A DNA stretch of 64,000 bases, from the NCBI RefSeq assembly GCF_029222705.1, contig NZ_JARGZF010000001.1, positions 24,437-88,436 of the forward strand, read 5' to 3'. The notes below the pieces were generated by a model. The model did not search any database. It was given only the letters and a program-made list of their open reading frames with translations, and was not told the origin of the DNA. This DNA is from Knoellia sp. p5-6-4 (GTDB lineage Bacteria; Actinomycetota; Actinomycetes; Actinomycetales; Dermatophilaceae). Made by a program: the position numbers and the translations under genes. This document shows positions 50,574-58,067 of this stretch, in pieces; position 1 is the first letter of the stretch, and every line of letters starts with the position of its first letter.

Positions 50574-51740
50574 ATGGGGCCCGTGCTGGTGATCGCGCTG
50601 AAGGACCTGCGCCAGCGCCTGCGCGACCGGTCAGCCCTGGTGCTCGGGTTCATCGCTCCGCTGGCCGTGGCCTGGCTCGTCAGCGCCGCCTTCGGCTCCA
50701 CCGGGTCCTTCCACATGGACGTCGGGGTCGTCGACCGAGACGGCGGCCAGGTCGCCGCCGGGTTCCAGAGCTTCCTGCGCAGCCCGGAGCTGTCCGACCT
50801 GCTCACCGTCACCGTGGTCCCCAGCGAGGCCGAGGCACGGGCCAAGGTCGACGACGGCACCTTGAGTGCGGCCTTCGTCGTGCCCGAGGGCTTCACGCCC
50901 GCGGTCGTCGCCGGTGGCGGCCGGCCGATCACGGTGCTCGGCAGCGTCGACTCCACGATCGCCACGCAGGTGTCGACGTCGCTTGCCGCCTCCTTCACCG
51001 CCCAGGTCGAGACGGTGCGGCTGTCGGTGGCCACGGCCGTCGACGCCGGCGCACCCCACGAGCACGCCGCAGCCCTCGCGGAGGCGGCGTCGCGGATCCC
51101 GCCACCGGAGAGCGTCGCCGCGCAGTCGGCCAGCACGCGGACGATCGACGCGATCAGCTACTACGCCCCCGGCATGGGCATCTTCTTCATGCTCTTTGCG
51201 ATCAGCTTCGGCTCACGCGGCTACTTCCTCGAGCGCGCGGGCGGCACGATGGAACGCCTCGACGCCGCGCCCATCACCTCGGGAGCGGTGCTGCTCGGCA
51301 AGTCGCTGGCCACGTTCGTCTACGGGCTCGCCAGCCTGGGCACGGTCGCCCTCTTCACGAGCCTCGTGTTCGGCGCCGACTGGGGCCCGTGGCCCGCCGT
51401 CGTCGCCCTGGTGGTGGCACTCTCGCTCGTGCTGGTGGGTCTGACGGCGCTGGTGATCGCCCTGGCGAGGACCGAACGCCAGGCCGAAGGGCTCTCATCG
51501 ATCCTGGTCTTCGGGCTGGTGCTCCTCGGGGGCAACTTCATCTTCATCAGCGCCGCTCCCCCGCTGCTGAGGAGCCTGTCGCTGCTGACGCCCAACGGGT
51601 GGGCACTGCGCGCTTTCACCGACCTCGCCGGCGGTGCCGACTGGACCGCGGTCGTCACCCCCGTGCTCGTGCTGCTGGCCTTCGCCCTCGCCACCGGGGG
51701 CGCAGCCGTCGCCCTCCGGAGAAGGGCGCTCACGCCATGA
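50574..51740 (+). CDS. ABC-2 type exporter permease (first)
   Basis: A 388-residue permease with one N-terminal helix (about 18-38), a long extracytoplasmic domain (40-190) and five or six C-terminal helices, the YhgE/DrrB-like ABC-2 plan. SYYAPGMGIFFMLFAISFGSRGYFLERAGGTMERL is the conserved beginning of the C-terminal membrane domain. GGGAG precedes the ATG; an overlapping GTG six bases earlier is possible. It probably dimerises with the next permease. Confidence 0.87.
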   Translation: MGPVLVIALKDLRQRLRDRSALVLGFIAPLAVAWLVSAAFGSTGSFHMDVGVVDRDGGQVAAGFQSFLRSPELSDLLTVTVVPSEAEARAKVDDGTLSAAFVVPEGFTPAVVAGGGRPITVLGSVDSTIATQVSTSLAASFTAQVETVRLSVATAVDAGAPHEHAAALAEAASRIPPPESVAAQSASTRTIDAISYYAPGMGIFFMLFAISFGSRGYFLERAGGTMERLDAAPITSGAVLLGKSLATFVYGLASLGTVALFTSLVFGADWGPWPAVVALVVALSLVLVGLTALVIALARTERQAEGLSSILVFGLVLLGGNFIFISAAPPLLRSLSLLTPNGWALRAFTDLAGGADWTAVVTPVLVLLAFALATGGAAVALRRRALTP

Positions 51741-52903
51741 GGGCCGCGACAGCCCTGGCCGGCGCCGAGCTGCGCCGCGTCGTGCGGGACCGCACGTTCC
51801 TGTTCTTCATGGTGCTGCTGCCGATCCTCATCATCCTGCTCATCGGCATCATCATCTCGAGCAACGAGCAGATCCGGATCGGCGTCGTGAACCAGCAGCC
51901 TGCGCCGCTGTCCACCAGCCTGGCCCGCGACCTCGGCGCCGACCCGGCCCTGACCGTCGAGACCCTCGACAGCAGGGCGCAGGCGGCGGAGGCGCTGCGC
52001 CGGAGCGAGGTCTCCGCCGCGGTGGTCATCCCTGAGGGGTTCGACGCCGGACTCCGCGACGGCGAGCAGGTCACCGTGCCGGTGCTCGTCCCCGGCGCCG
52101 CGGAGAGCAGCCAGGCGGCCCTCGCCGCGGTGTCGGCCGTCGTCAGCCGACACGCCGCCCAGGTCCAGGCCGCGCGGTTCGCCGCCGACCGCGGCGGGCG
52201 CTCCTTCGAGGAGAACCTCGCTGCTGCCACCCGCCTCCAGGGCGCCGACCCGGCGGTTCCGCTGCGCACCGAGGTCGTCGACAGCGCCAGCAACTACCTG
52301 CCGCTCGGCTTCAGCTACAGCGCACCCACGATGCTGGTGCTCTTCGTCTTCATCAACGCCCTGGCCGGGGGTGCGGCGATGATCCAGACGCGGCAGTACG
52401 GCATCCTCTCCCGCGCCCTGGCCGCACCGACCCGGCCCCGCGACCTCGTCGGCGGAGAGGCCCTGGCCTACCTCTCGCTCACCCTGGGCCAGGCGGTGCT
52501 CATCGTGGCGACCGGCGCCTTCCTCTTCGGTGTCGAGTGGGGCAACCCCCTCGCTGCCGCCGCGCTCATCCTCGTGTGGGCCCTCGTGGGCACCGGTGCG
52601 GGGATGCTCAGTGGAACGCTCTTCCGCACTCCGGAGCAGGCCGGCGCGATCGGTCCCGCCGTGGGCATCGCCTTCGGGATGCTGGGCGGCTGCATGTGGC
52701 CGCTGGAAATCGTCCCGCCCTCGGTGCGGGCGATCGGCCATGCGACGCCCCACGCGTGGGCGGTGGACGCCTGGGTGGAGGTGCACTCGCGCGGGGGCGG
52801 GCTGGCGCAGATCGCCGGCTACCTCGGCATCCTCGCGCTCTACGCCGTGGCCCTGCTCGCCCTCGCCTCCCTGCGCCTGCGCCGTTCGCTCGTCACGCCC
52901 TGA
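51737..52903 (+). CDS. ABC-2 type exporter permease (second)
   Basis: A 388-residue protein with the same plan as the preceding permease: helix 1 (FLFFMVLLPILIILLIGIII), an extracytoplasmic loop of about 150 residues, then six helices with GFSYSAPTMLVLFVFINALAGGAAMIQTRQYG. It overlaps its neighbour by ATGA. Two different permeases plus one ATPase make a heterodimeric exporter. The substrate is unknown; linear lipids, drugs or small peptides are handled by relatives. Confidence 0.87.
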   Translation: MRAATALAGAELRRVVRDRTFLFFMVLLPILIILLIGIIISSNEQIRIGVVNQQPAPLSTSLARDLGADPALTVETLDSRAQAAEALRRSEVSAAVVIPEGFDAGLRDGEQVTVPVLVPGAAESSQAALAAVSAVVSRHAAQVQAARFAADRGGRSFEENLAAATRLQGADPAVPLRTEVVDSASNYLPLGFSYSAPTMLVLFVFINALAGGAAMIQTRQYGILSRALAAPTRPRDLVGGEALAYLSLTLGQAVLIVATGAFLFGVEWGNPLAAAALILVWALVGTGAGMLSGTLFRTPEQAGAIGPAVGIAFGMLGGCMWPLEIVPPSVRAIGHATPHAWAVDAWVEVHSRGGGLAQIAGYLGILALYAVALLALASLRLRRSLVTP

Positions 52904-52982
52904 GCCGAGGCCTCTCGCACGTCTCGCGCGCAGCGCGAACCGACCCGCCGGCGCGGTAGGTTGCCTCGAGGGAGGGAGAGCC

Positions 52983-53738
52983 ATGCGGATCGCGCTTTTC
53001 GTCACGTGCCTCGGCGACGTGCTGTTCCCCGACGTGGGGAAGGCCACCGTCGCGGTGCTCGAACGGCTCGGCCACGAGGTGGTCTTTCCCGCCGACCAGA
53101 CCTGCTGCGGCCAGATGCACACCAACACCGGCTACCCGGGCGACGCGGCCGGCTTGGTGCGCCACCACGTCGAGGTCTTCGAGCGGGCCCTGGCCGATGG
53201 CGCCGAGGCCGTCGTCGCGCCCTCGGGGTCGTGCGCCGGCTCGGTGCGGCACCAGCACGCCATGGTGGCCCGCAGGGCCGGCGACGAGCACCTGGCGGCC
53301 CGCGCGGAGACCGTCGCCGCGAGGACCTACGAGCTGTCCGAGCTGCTCGTCGACGTCCTCGGGGTGACCGATGTCGGAGCCTCCTACCCCCACCGGGTGA
53401 CCTACCACCCGACCTGTCACTCGCTGCGGATGCTGCGCGTCGGGGACCGGCCCCTGCAGCTGCTGCGGCAGGTGCGCGGCATCGACCTCGTCGAGCTGCC
53501 GGCATCGGACTCCTGCTGTGGTTTCGGCGGCACCTTCAGCGTCAAGAACGCCGACACCTCGACCGCCATGCTCGCCGACAAGATGAGCGCCGTGCTGGCC
53601 ACCCGGGCCGAGGTCGTCACGGCCGGCGATGTCTCGTGCCTGATGCACATCGGCGGCGGCCTGACGCGCCTGCGCGCCGGGGTGCGCACGACCCACCTCG
53701 CCGAGATCCTCGCCAGCACTGAGAGCGCGTCGGCATGA
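52983..53738 (+). CDS. lutA: L-lactate utilisation (Fe-S)-binding subunit LutA
   Basis: A 251-residue protein with two CCG domains, QTCCGQMHTNTGY and DSCCGFGGTFSVK, with further Cys in SGSCAGSVRHQH and HPTCHSLRM; together these bind the cysteine-rich-domain Fe-S clusters of LutA/GlpC proteins. With LutB and LutC it oxidises L-lactate to pyruvate. GGAGGGAGAG precedes the ATG. TAGGTT about 26 bp upstream is a good -10 candidate. No lactate permease is next to it. Confidence 0.92.
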   Translation: MRIALFVTCLGDVLFPDVGKATVAVLERLGHEVVFPADQTCCGQMHTNTGYPGDAAGLVRHHVEVFERALADGAEAVVAPSGSCAGSVRHQHAMVARRAGDEHLAARAETVAARTYELSELLVDVLGVTDVGASYPHRVTYHPTCHSLRMLRVGDRPLQLLRQVRGIDLVELPASDSCCGFGGTFSVKNADTSTAMLADKMSAVLATRAEVVTAGDVSCLMHIGGGLTRLRAGVRTTHLAEILASTESASA

Positions 53739-55252
53739 GCACCTTCCTCGGTATGCCGCGTGGCGGCGACGACGTCGTCCCGGGCCCGCCCGCGGACACC
53801 GGGGTGGGTCGGCTGACCGGCAGCCGTCCCTTCCCCGCCGCGGCCCGGGAGGCCCTGGGCAACTCCCGCCTGCGGCGCAACCTCTCGCACGCGACGTCGA
53901 CGATCCGCGCCAAGCGGGCCCAGGTGGTGCAGGAGGTCCCCGACTGGGAGGAGCTGCGCGACGCCGGCTCTGCGGTGAAAGCCGCCACGCTGGCCCGCCT
54001 GCCCGAGCTCCTCGAGGAGCTCGAGGCCAACGTCACCGCCCGCGGCGGCGTCGTGCACTGGGCTCGCGACGCCGCGGAGGCCAACGCGGTCGTCACCTCC
54101 GTGGTGCTGGCCACCGGAGCCGACGAGGTCGTCAAGGTGAAGTCCATGGCGACCCAGGAGATCGGCCTCAACGAGGCGCTCGAGGCCGCGGGCGTCACCG
54201 CCCTCGAGACAGACCTCGCCGAGCTGATCGTCCAGCTCGCCGACGACCGCCCGTCCCACATCCTCGTGCCGGCGATCCACCGCGGCCGGGCCGAGATCCG
54301 CCAGATCTTCGCGGAACGGATGCCCGGCGTGGACGCCTCGACGCTCACCGACGACCCCGCCGTCCTCGCCGCTGCCGCCCGTGCCCACCTGCGCGAGGCC
54401 TTCCTGAGGGCGCGGGTGGCCGTTTCGGGCGCGAACTTCGCGGTGGCTCAAACCGGAACGCTTGCCGTCGTCGAGTCCGAGGGCAACGGCCGGATGTGCC
54501 TGACCCTCCCGCAGACGCTGATCACCGTGATGGGCATCGAGAAGGTCGTGCCCACCTGGTCGGACCTCGAGGTGTTCCTGCAGCTGCTGCCGCGCTCCTC
54601 CACGGGTGAGCGCATGAACCCCTACACCTCCACCTGGAGTGGGGTCACGCCGGGCGACGGCCCCCAGGAGTTCCACCTGGTGCTCCTCGACAACGGCCGG
54701 TCGCGGGTGCTCGCCGACGAGTCCGGCCGCGCCGCGCTGCACTGCATCCGTTGCTCCGCCTGCCTCAACGTCTGCCCCGTCTACGAGCGCGCCGGCGGCC
54801 ATGCCTACGGCTCGGTCTACCCGGGTCCCATCGGCGCCGTGCTCACGCCCCAGCTGACGGGGCTGACCGGCGAGGACGACCCGAACGACTCGCTGCCCTA
54901 CGCCTCCTCCCTCTGCGGGGCCTGCTACGACGTGTGCCCGGTGAAGATCAACATCCCCGAGCTCCTGGTCCAGCTGCGGGCCGAGCACACCCAGACCCAC
55001 GCGGAGCGGCACCGCCTGCCGACCGCCGAGGCGGCAGCGATGCGGGCCGCGGCCTGGGTCATGGGCGATGCCCGCCGGTTCGCCCGGGCGGGGCGCGCCG
55101 CCGGAGCCGGACGCCACGGCATACGCAAGGGGCGCCCGGTGGTGCCCCTGCCACCGCCCCTGAGCGGGTGGACATCATCGCGTGACGTCCCGCAGCCCCC
55201 GTCGGAGACCTTCAGGGACTGGTGGGCGAGGACCCGAGGAGGCCAGTCGTGA
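53735..55252 (+). CDS. lutB: L-lactate utilisation iron-sulfur subunit LutB
   Basis: A 505-residue subunit. The N-terminal LUD domain runs to about residue 300 (VAVSGANFAVAQTGTLAVVESEGNGRM). Then come two ferredoxin-type sets, CIRCSACLNVCPVY and CGACYDVCPVKIN, for two [4Fe-4S] clusters. The C-terminal 110 residues are Arg/Pro-rich. Translation is coupled by ATGA to lutA and by GTGA to lutC. Confidence 0.93.
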   Translation: MSTFLGMPRGGDDVVPGPPADTGVGRLTGSRPFPAAAREALGNSRLRRNLSHATSTIRAKRAQVVQEVPDWEELRDAGSAVKAATLARLPELLEELEANVTARGGVVHWARDAAEANAVVTSVVLATGADEVVKVKSMATQEIGLNEALEAAGVTALETDLAELIVQLADDRPSHILVPAIHRGRAEIRQIFAERMPGVDASTLTDDPAVLAAAARAHLREAFLRARVAVSGANFAVAQTGTLAVVESEGNGRMCLTLPQTLITVMGIEKVVPTWSDLEVFLQLLPRSSTGERMNPYTSTWSGVTPGDGPQEFHLVLLDNGRSRVLADESGRAALHCIRCSACLNVCPVYERAGGHAYGSVYPGPIGAVLTPQLTGLTGEDDPNDSLPYASSLCGACYDVCPVKINIPELLVQLRAEHTQTHAERHRLPTAEAAAMRAAAWVMGDARRFARAGRAAGAGRHGIRKGRPVVPLPPPLSGWTSSRDVPQPPSETFRDWWARTRGGQS

Positions 55253-55911
55253 GCGGCGCCCGCGACGTCGTGCTGGCCCGCCTGCGCGGCGCCCTGGGCA
55301 CGCAGCCCCCTGCTCCCCCAGTTCCCCGGGGCTACCGCCGCCACGGCGAGCACGCCGCCGGCTCCGCCGAGCTGGTCAGCCTGCTGGTCGACCGCCTGGA
55401 CGACTACCGGGCCCGCGTGCTCCGCACCGGCGAGGACGACGCCGAGATCGCGGCTGCCATCGCGGAACACCTTGGCGCACAAGGGATCGACGAGGTGGTC
55501 GCCGCCCCCGGCGTCCCCGGCGGCTGGCTGCACGGCATACCGGGGATCCGGCTGGACGACGGGAGTGCCACTCCCCACGAGCTGGACCGCGTCGGGGCCG
55601 TGGTGACCGGCGCCTCCGTGGCCATTGCCGAGACCGGCACGATCGTCCTCGACGGCAGTCCAGCCTGTGGCCGCCGCGCCCTGACCCTGGTCCCCGACAC
55701 GCACGTGTGCGTCGTCTCGACCTCCGACGTCGTGCAGACGGTGCCCGAGGGCCTGGGGCGTCTCGACCCCACCCGACCCCTGACGTTCATCAGCGGCCCG
55801 TCGGCCACCAGCGACATCGAGCTGAGCCGGGTCGAGGGAGTGCACGGACCGCGGGCCCTCGTGGTCGTGCTCGCCGGGCCGGACCGGCCCGGGACCAGGG
55901 ACGGCGTCTAG
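55249..55911 (+). CDS. lutC: L-lactate utilisation subunit LutC
   Basis: A 220-residue LUD-domain protein. AVVTGASVAIAETGTIVLDGSPACGRRALTLVPDTHVCVV and FISGPSATSDIELSRVEGVHGPR are the conserved LUD blocks, as in LutC of Bacillus. It completes the LutABC enzyme. Its TAG stop and that of the convergent ANTAR gene share the palindrome CTAG. Confidence 0.92.
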   Translation: MSGARDVVLARLRGALGTQPPAPPVPRGYRRHGEHAAGSAELVSLLVDRLDDYRARVLRTGEDDAEIAAAIAEHLGAQGIDEVVAAPGVPGGWLHGIPGIRLDDGSATPHELDRVGAVVTGASVAIAETGTIVLDGSPACGRRALTLVPDTHVCVVSTSDVVQTVPEGLGRLDPTRPLTFISGPSATSDIELSRVEGVHGPRALVVVLAGPDRPGTRDGV

Positions 55912-56210
55912 GCCGCGCCGCCGTCCGCGTCCCGGTCCGCGCCACCCTCCGCGAACAGCAACAGCGTCAGGCGCTCTCGGGCCAGGTCGGTGCCGCCCGG
56001 GGGAACATCGGTCGCGACGGCCACGACGTGGTGGGCCAGCTCGCCGAGGGTCGGGAACTCGCGCCCCGCGAAGGCCTTCATGAGCAGCAGGGCCTCTTCG
56101 GGGCTGATCGCGAACATGACCGCCAGGATCCCCTTGGCCTGCTCGACCGTGGGGTCCTCGACCTCCGGCGCGGTCGCCGACACGCCCCCGTGTGTGGATT
56201 CGACGCTCAC
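55908..56210 (-). CDS. ANTAR-only RNA-binding protein
   Basis: A 100-residue protein. Residues 20-65 are an ANTAR domain: VEQAKGILAVMFAISPEEALLLM with the conserved Gln-Ala-Lys-Gly and the hydrophobic three-helix pattern, continuing to LGELAHHVV. ANTAR domains bind twin hairpins in nascent RNA and prevent termination. No sensor domain is attached; partners could act in trans. A minus-strand GGGTAA hexamer at 56334-56339 resembles a SigB/SigF-type -10 box. Confidence 0.82.
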   Translation of the reverse strand: MSVESTHGGVSATAPEVEDPTVEQAKGILAVMFAISPEEALLLMKAFAGREFPTLGELAHHVVAVATDVPPGGTDLARERLTLLLFAEGGADRDADGGAA

Positions 56211-56403
56211 CGCTGTCTTCCTCTCTGCGGGCAGCCCGGCCCGCCTGTCGGTGCGGTCCGGTGTCTTGAACCCGCCGGCGACCGTCGGCGCGGCGATTCC
56301 GCGCCTACACGGTAAGCCAGGCAGGGAGAAGAGTTACCCAACGGCTGCCGTAAGGGCAAGTCTTCTCCGCCACCGGTGCACGCCTGCTTCCGTCACGGCG
56401 AGG

Positions 56404-56637
56404 GTGTCGGAGGACCTGCTCGAGGGCATCGTCACCCAGCTCATGGACCCGGCTCGAGGCCGACCCCGGCCACCGGCTGCGCCCCGAGGACGGGTGGCAG
56501 GCCCACCTGCACTGGCTGGCCCACGAGGTAACGCCTGCGGCCGCTGCTGTCGCAGGACCACGCCAACGACGAGTTCGAGCAGGCCTCGAGGGCCTGCTCG
56601 ACCGGATCGACCGGGTCGTCAGCCGCTCGCCGACAAG
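56404..56637 (+). pseudogene. Relic of a TetR-type regulator C-terminus, frameshifted
   Basis: In a 500-bp stretch (56211-56710) without an intact gene, three frames in succession read like the ligand domain of a TetR regulator: SEDLLEGIVTQLM, then PGHRLRPEDGWQAHLHWLAHE, then LRPLLSQDHANDEFEQ and finally GLEGLLDRIDRVVSR. Joining them needs at least three small shifts, and no DNA-binding domain is visible. The family call is by pattern only. The rest of the stretch holds the ANTAR promoter region and two terminator-like hairpins. Confidence 0.42.
56577..56599. terminator. GAGCAGGCC hairpin
   Basis: GAGCAGGCC and GGCCTGCTC are perfect reverse complements around TCGAG. It lies within the relic and downstream of the minus-strand cvn operon, and may be a second, weaker terminator for that operon. 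Confidence 0.4.
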
Positions 56638-56673
56638 GCTGTCGCCCAGACCCGTGCGGATCTGGGCGACAGC
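56638..56673 (-). terminator. Terminator of the cvn operon
   Basis: GCTGTCGCCCAGA and TCTGGGCGACAGC are perfect 13-bp arms around a 10-nt loop, about 40 bp after the cvnD stop on the minus strand. Only a short CCTTGT follows, so it is GC-stem driven. Confidence 0.65.
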
Positions 56674-56710
56674 GGGACGCGCTCGTGGAGCTCGCGGGAG
56701 GGTGAGCCGG

Positions 56711-57316
56711 TCAGCGAGCTGCCGGCGCCGCGAGCTGGAGCAGCGCGAACTCGGTGATGCGCACGAGCGCCTGCTTGGCCGACTCCCGCTCACGGGCATC
56801 GACCGTCATCATCGGGACGTGCGGCGAGATGGCCAGCGCCTCCCGGATGTCCTCCAGGCCGAACCGCTGCGAGTCCTCGAACTCGTTGACCGCCACGATG
56901 AACGGCAGCTGGCGGGCCTCGAAGTAGTCGACCGCGGCGAAGCTGTCGTCCAGGCGTCGGGTGTCGACCAGGACGATCGCGCCGATGGCGCCCTTGACCA
57001 GGTCGTCCCACATGAACCAGAAACGGCGCTGGCCCGGGGTGCCGAACAGGTAGAGCACCAGGTCCTCGGAGAGGGTGATGCGGCCGAAGTCCATCGCCAC
57101 GGTGGTGGAGGTCTTGGACTGCACCTTGTCGATGTTGTCGACCCCCTCCGACACGTTGGTCACGAGGGCCTCGGTGCGCAGCGGGTCGATCTCGGAGACG
57201 GCACCCACGAAGGTGGTTTTACCGACGCCGAACCCGCCGGCCACGACGATTTTCGTCGAGGCGCTGGAGCGGTTAGAGGGCGCGAAGTCCACTGAGGGTC
57301 CTTTCGATGAGGTCAC
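56711..57316 (-). CDS. cvnD: Conservon small GTPase-like protein CvnD
   Basis: A 201-residue Ras/MglA-like GTPase. GGFGVGKTTFVGAVS is the P loop, LFGTPGQRRFWFMWDDL the G3 switch region, and VNEFE replaces the N-K-x-D motif as in other CvnD proteins, which makes nucleotide specificity uncertain. It probably cycles on the membrane-associated CvnABCD complex, with the Roadblock protein as a GAP-like partner. Its first 44 bases overlap cvnC. Confidence 0.93.
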   Translation of the reverse strand: MTSSKGPSVDFAPSNRSSASTKIVVAGGFGVGKTTFVGAVSEIDPLRTEALVTNVSEGVDNIDKVQSKTSTTVAMDFGRITLSEDLVLYLFGTPGQRRFWFMWDDLVKGAIGAIVLVDTRRLDDSFAAVDYFEARQLPFIVAVNEFEDSQRFGLEDIREALAISPHVPMMTVDARERESAKQALVRITEFALLQLAAPAAR

Positions 57317-57644
57317 GGCGTTCGTCGTTGGAGCTGGTTTCGGTGAGGGTGGCCTGGGTCCGCAGGTGATCCGCGGCGACGAGGTCGCCGATGAGCACGC
57401 GTGCGACCCCGAGCGGGACCCCGAGCTTGGCCGAGATCTCCGCGACGGACTGGGGGCTCGAGCAGAGGGCGATGATGCGGCCGCCCATGTCGCCGGCGGG
57501 CCAGGACTTCTCCCGCGCCGACGGCTGGAGCACGAGGGTGGCCTCGATGGGCAGCTCGACGGCTGCCTGGGTGCGCCCAGCGGTCAGGAAGTAGGGCCTG
57601 ACCAGGTTGGGGCCCTTGGGCTGTGTGGGGTCCTCGGGCTTCAT
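57273..57644 (-). CDS. cvnC: DUF742 protein CvnC
   Basis: A 123-residue winged-helix-like protein. NLVRPYFLTAGRT and SPQSVAEISAKLGVPLGVARVLIGDLVAADHL are characteristic of DUF742. It is always between the Roadblock and GTPase genes in conservons. The 44-nt overlap with cvnD is typical of such operons. Confidence 0.92.
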   Translation of the reverse strand: MKPEDPTQPKGPNLVRPYFLTAGRTQAAVELPIEATLVLQPSAREKSWPAGDMGGRIIALCSSPQSVAEISAKLGVPLGVARVLIGDLVAADHLRTQATLTETSSNDERRDLIERTLSGLRAL

Positions 57645-57647
57645 GGA

Positions 57648-58067
57648 CTACCCCGTCATGTGGCTTCGGGCGGAGGCGTCGATCATCCGCCCGACACGGT
57701 CGACGAGGACCGCCATCTCGTAGCCCACCTGGCCGATGTCGGAGTCGGTGCCCGTGAGTGCCGCGAGGTGGGAGCCGTCACCCACGCTCATGAGCAGCAG
57801 GTAGCCGAGCTCCATCTCGATGACGGACTGCAGGACCGTGCCCCCCTGGAACAGGCGGGCGGCGCCAGCGGAGAGGCTGGCCATGCCCGAGGCCACGGCG
57901 GCCATCTGCTCGGCCCGGTCGGCCGGCAGCTGCTCGCTGGCGGCCATCGGCAGGCCGTCGGCCGACACCAGGATGGCGTGCGAGACACCAGGTGTCTCAG
58001 CGGCGAACTTCGACACCAGCCAGTCGTACTGGCCCTGGGTCTCGGCGGCGGTCTCAGTGGGGAACAT
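57648..58067 (-). CDS. cvnB: Roadblock/LC7 protein CvnB
   Basis: A 139-residue Roadblock fold: [31 protein letters not shown] followed by [20 protein letters not shown] and [17 protein letters not shown]. In conservons it binds CvnD and probably stimulates its nucleotide exchange or hydrolysis. It overlaps the end of cvnA by 14 nt. Confidence 0.94.
   Translation of the reverse strand: MFPTETAAETQGQYDWLVSKFAAETPGVSHAILVSADGLPMAASEQLPADRAEQMAAVASGMASLSAGAARLFQGGTVLQSVIEMELGYLLLMSVGDGSHLAALTGTDSDIGQVGYEMAVLVDRVGRMIDASARSHMTG

Noticed and set aside
56211..56710. A complete gene on either strand between the ANTAR gene and cvnD
   Set aside because: Open frames there are Arg/Pro-rich, have no ribosome-binding site and conflict with the terminator hairpins. 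Only the relic reading shows protein-like order.
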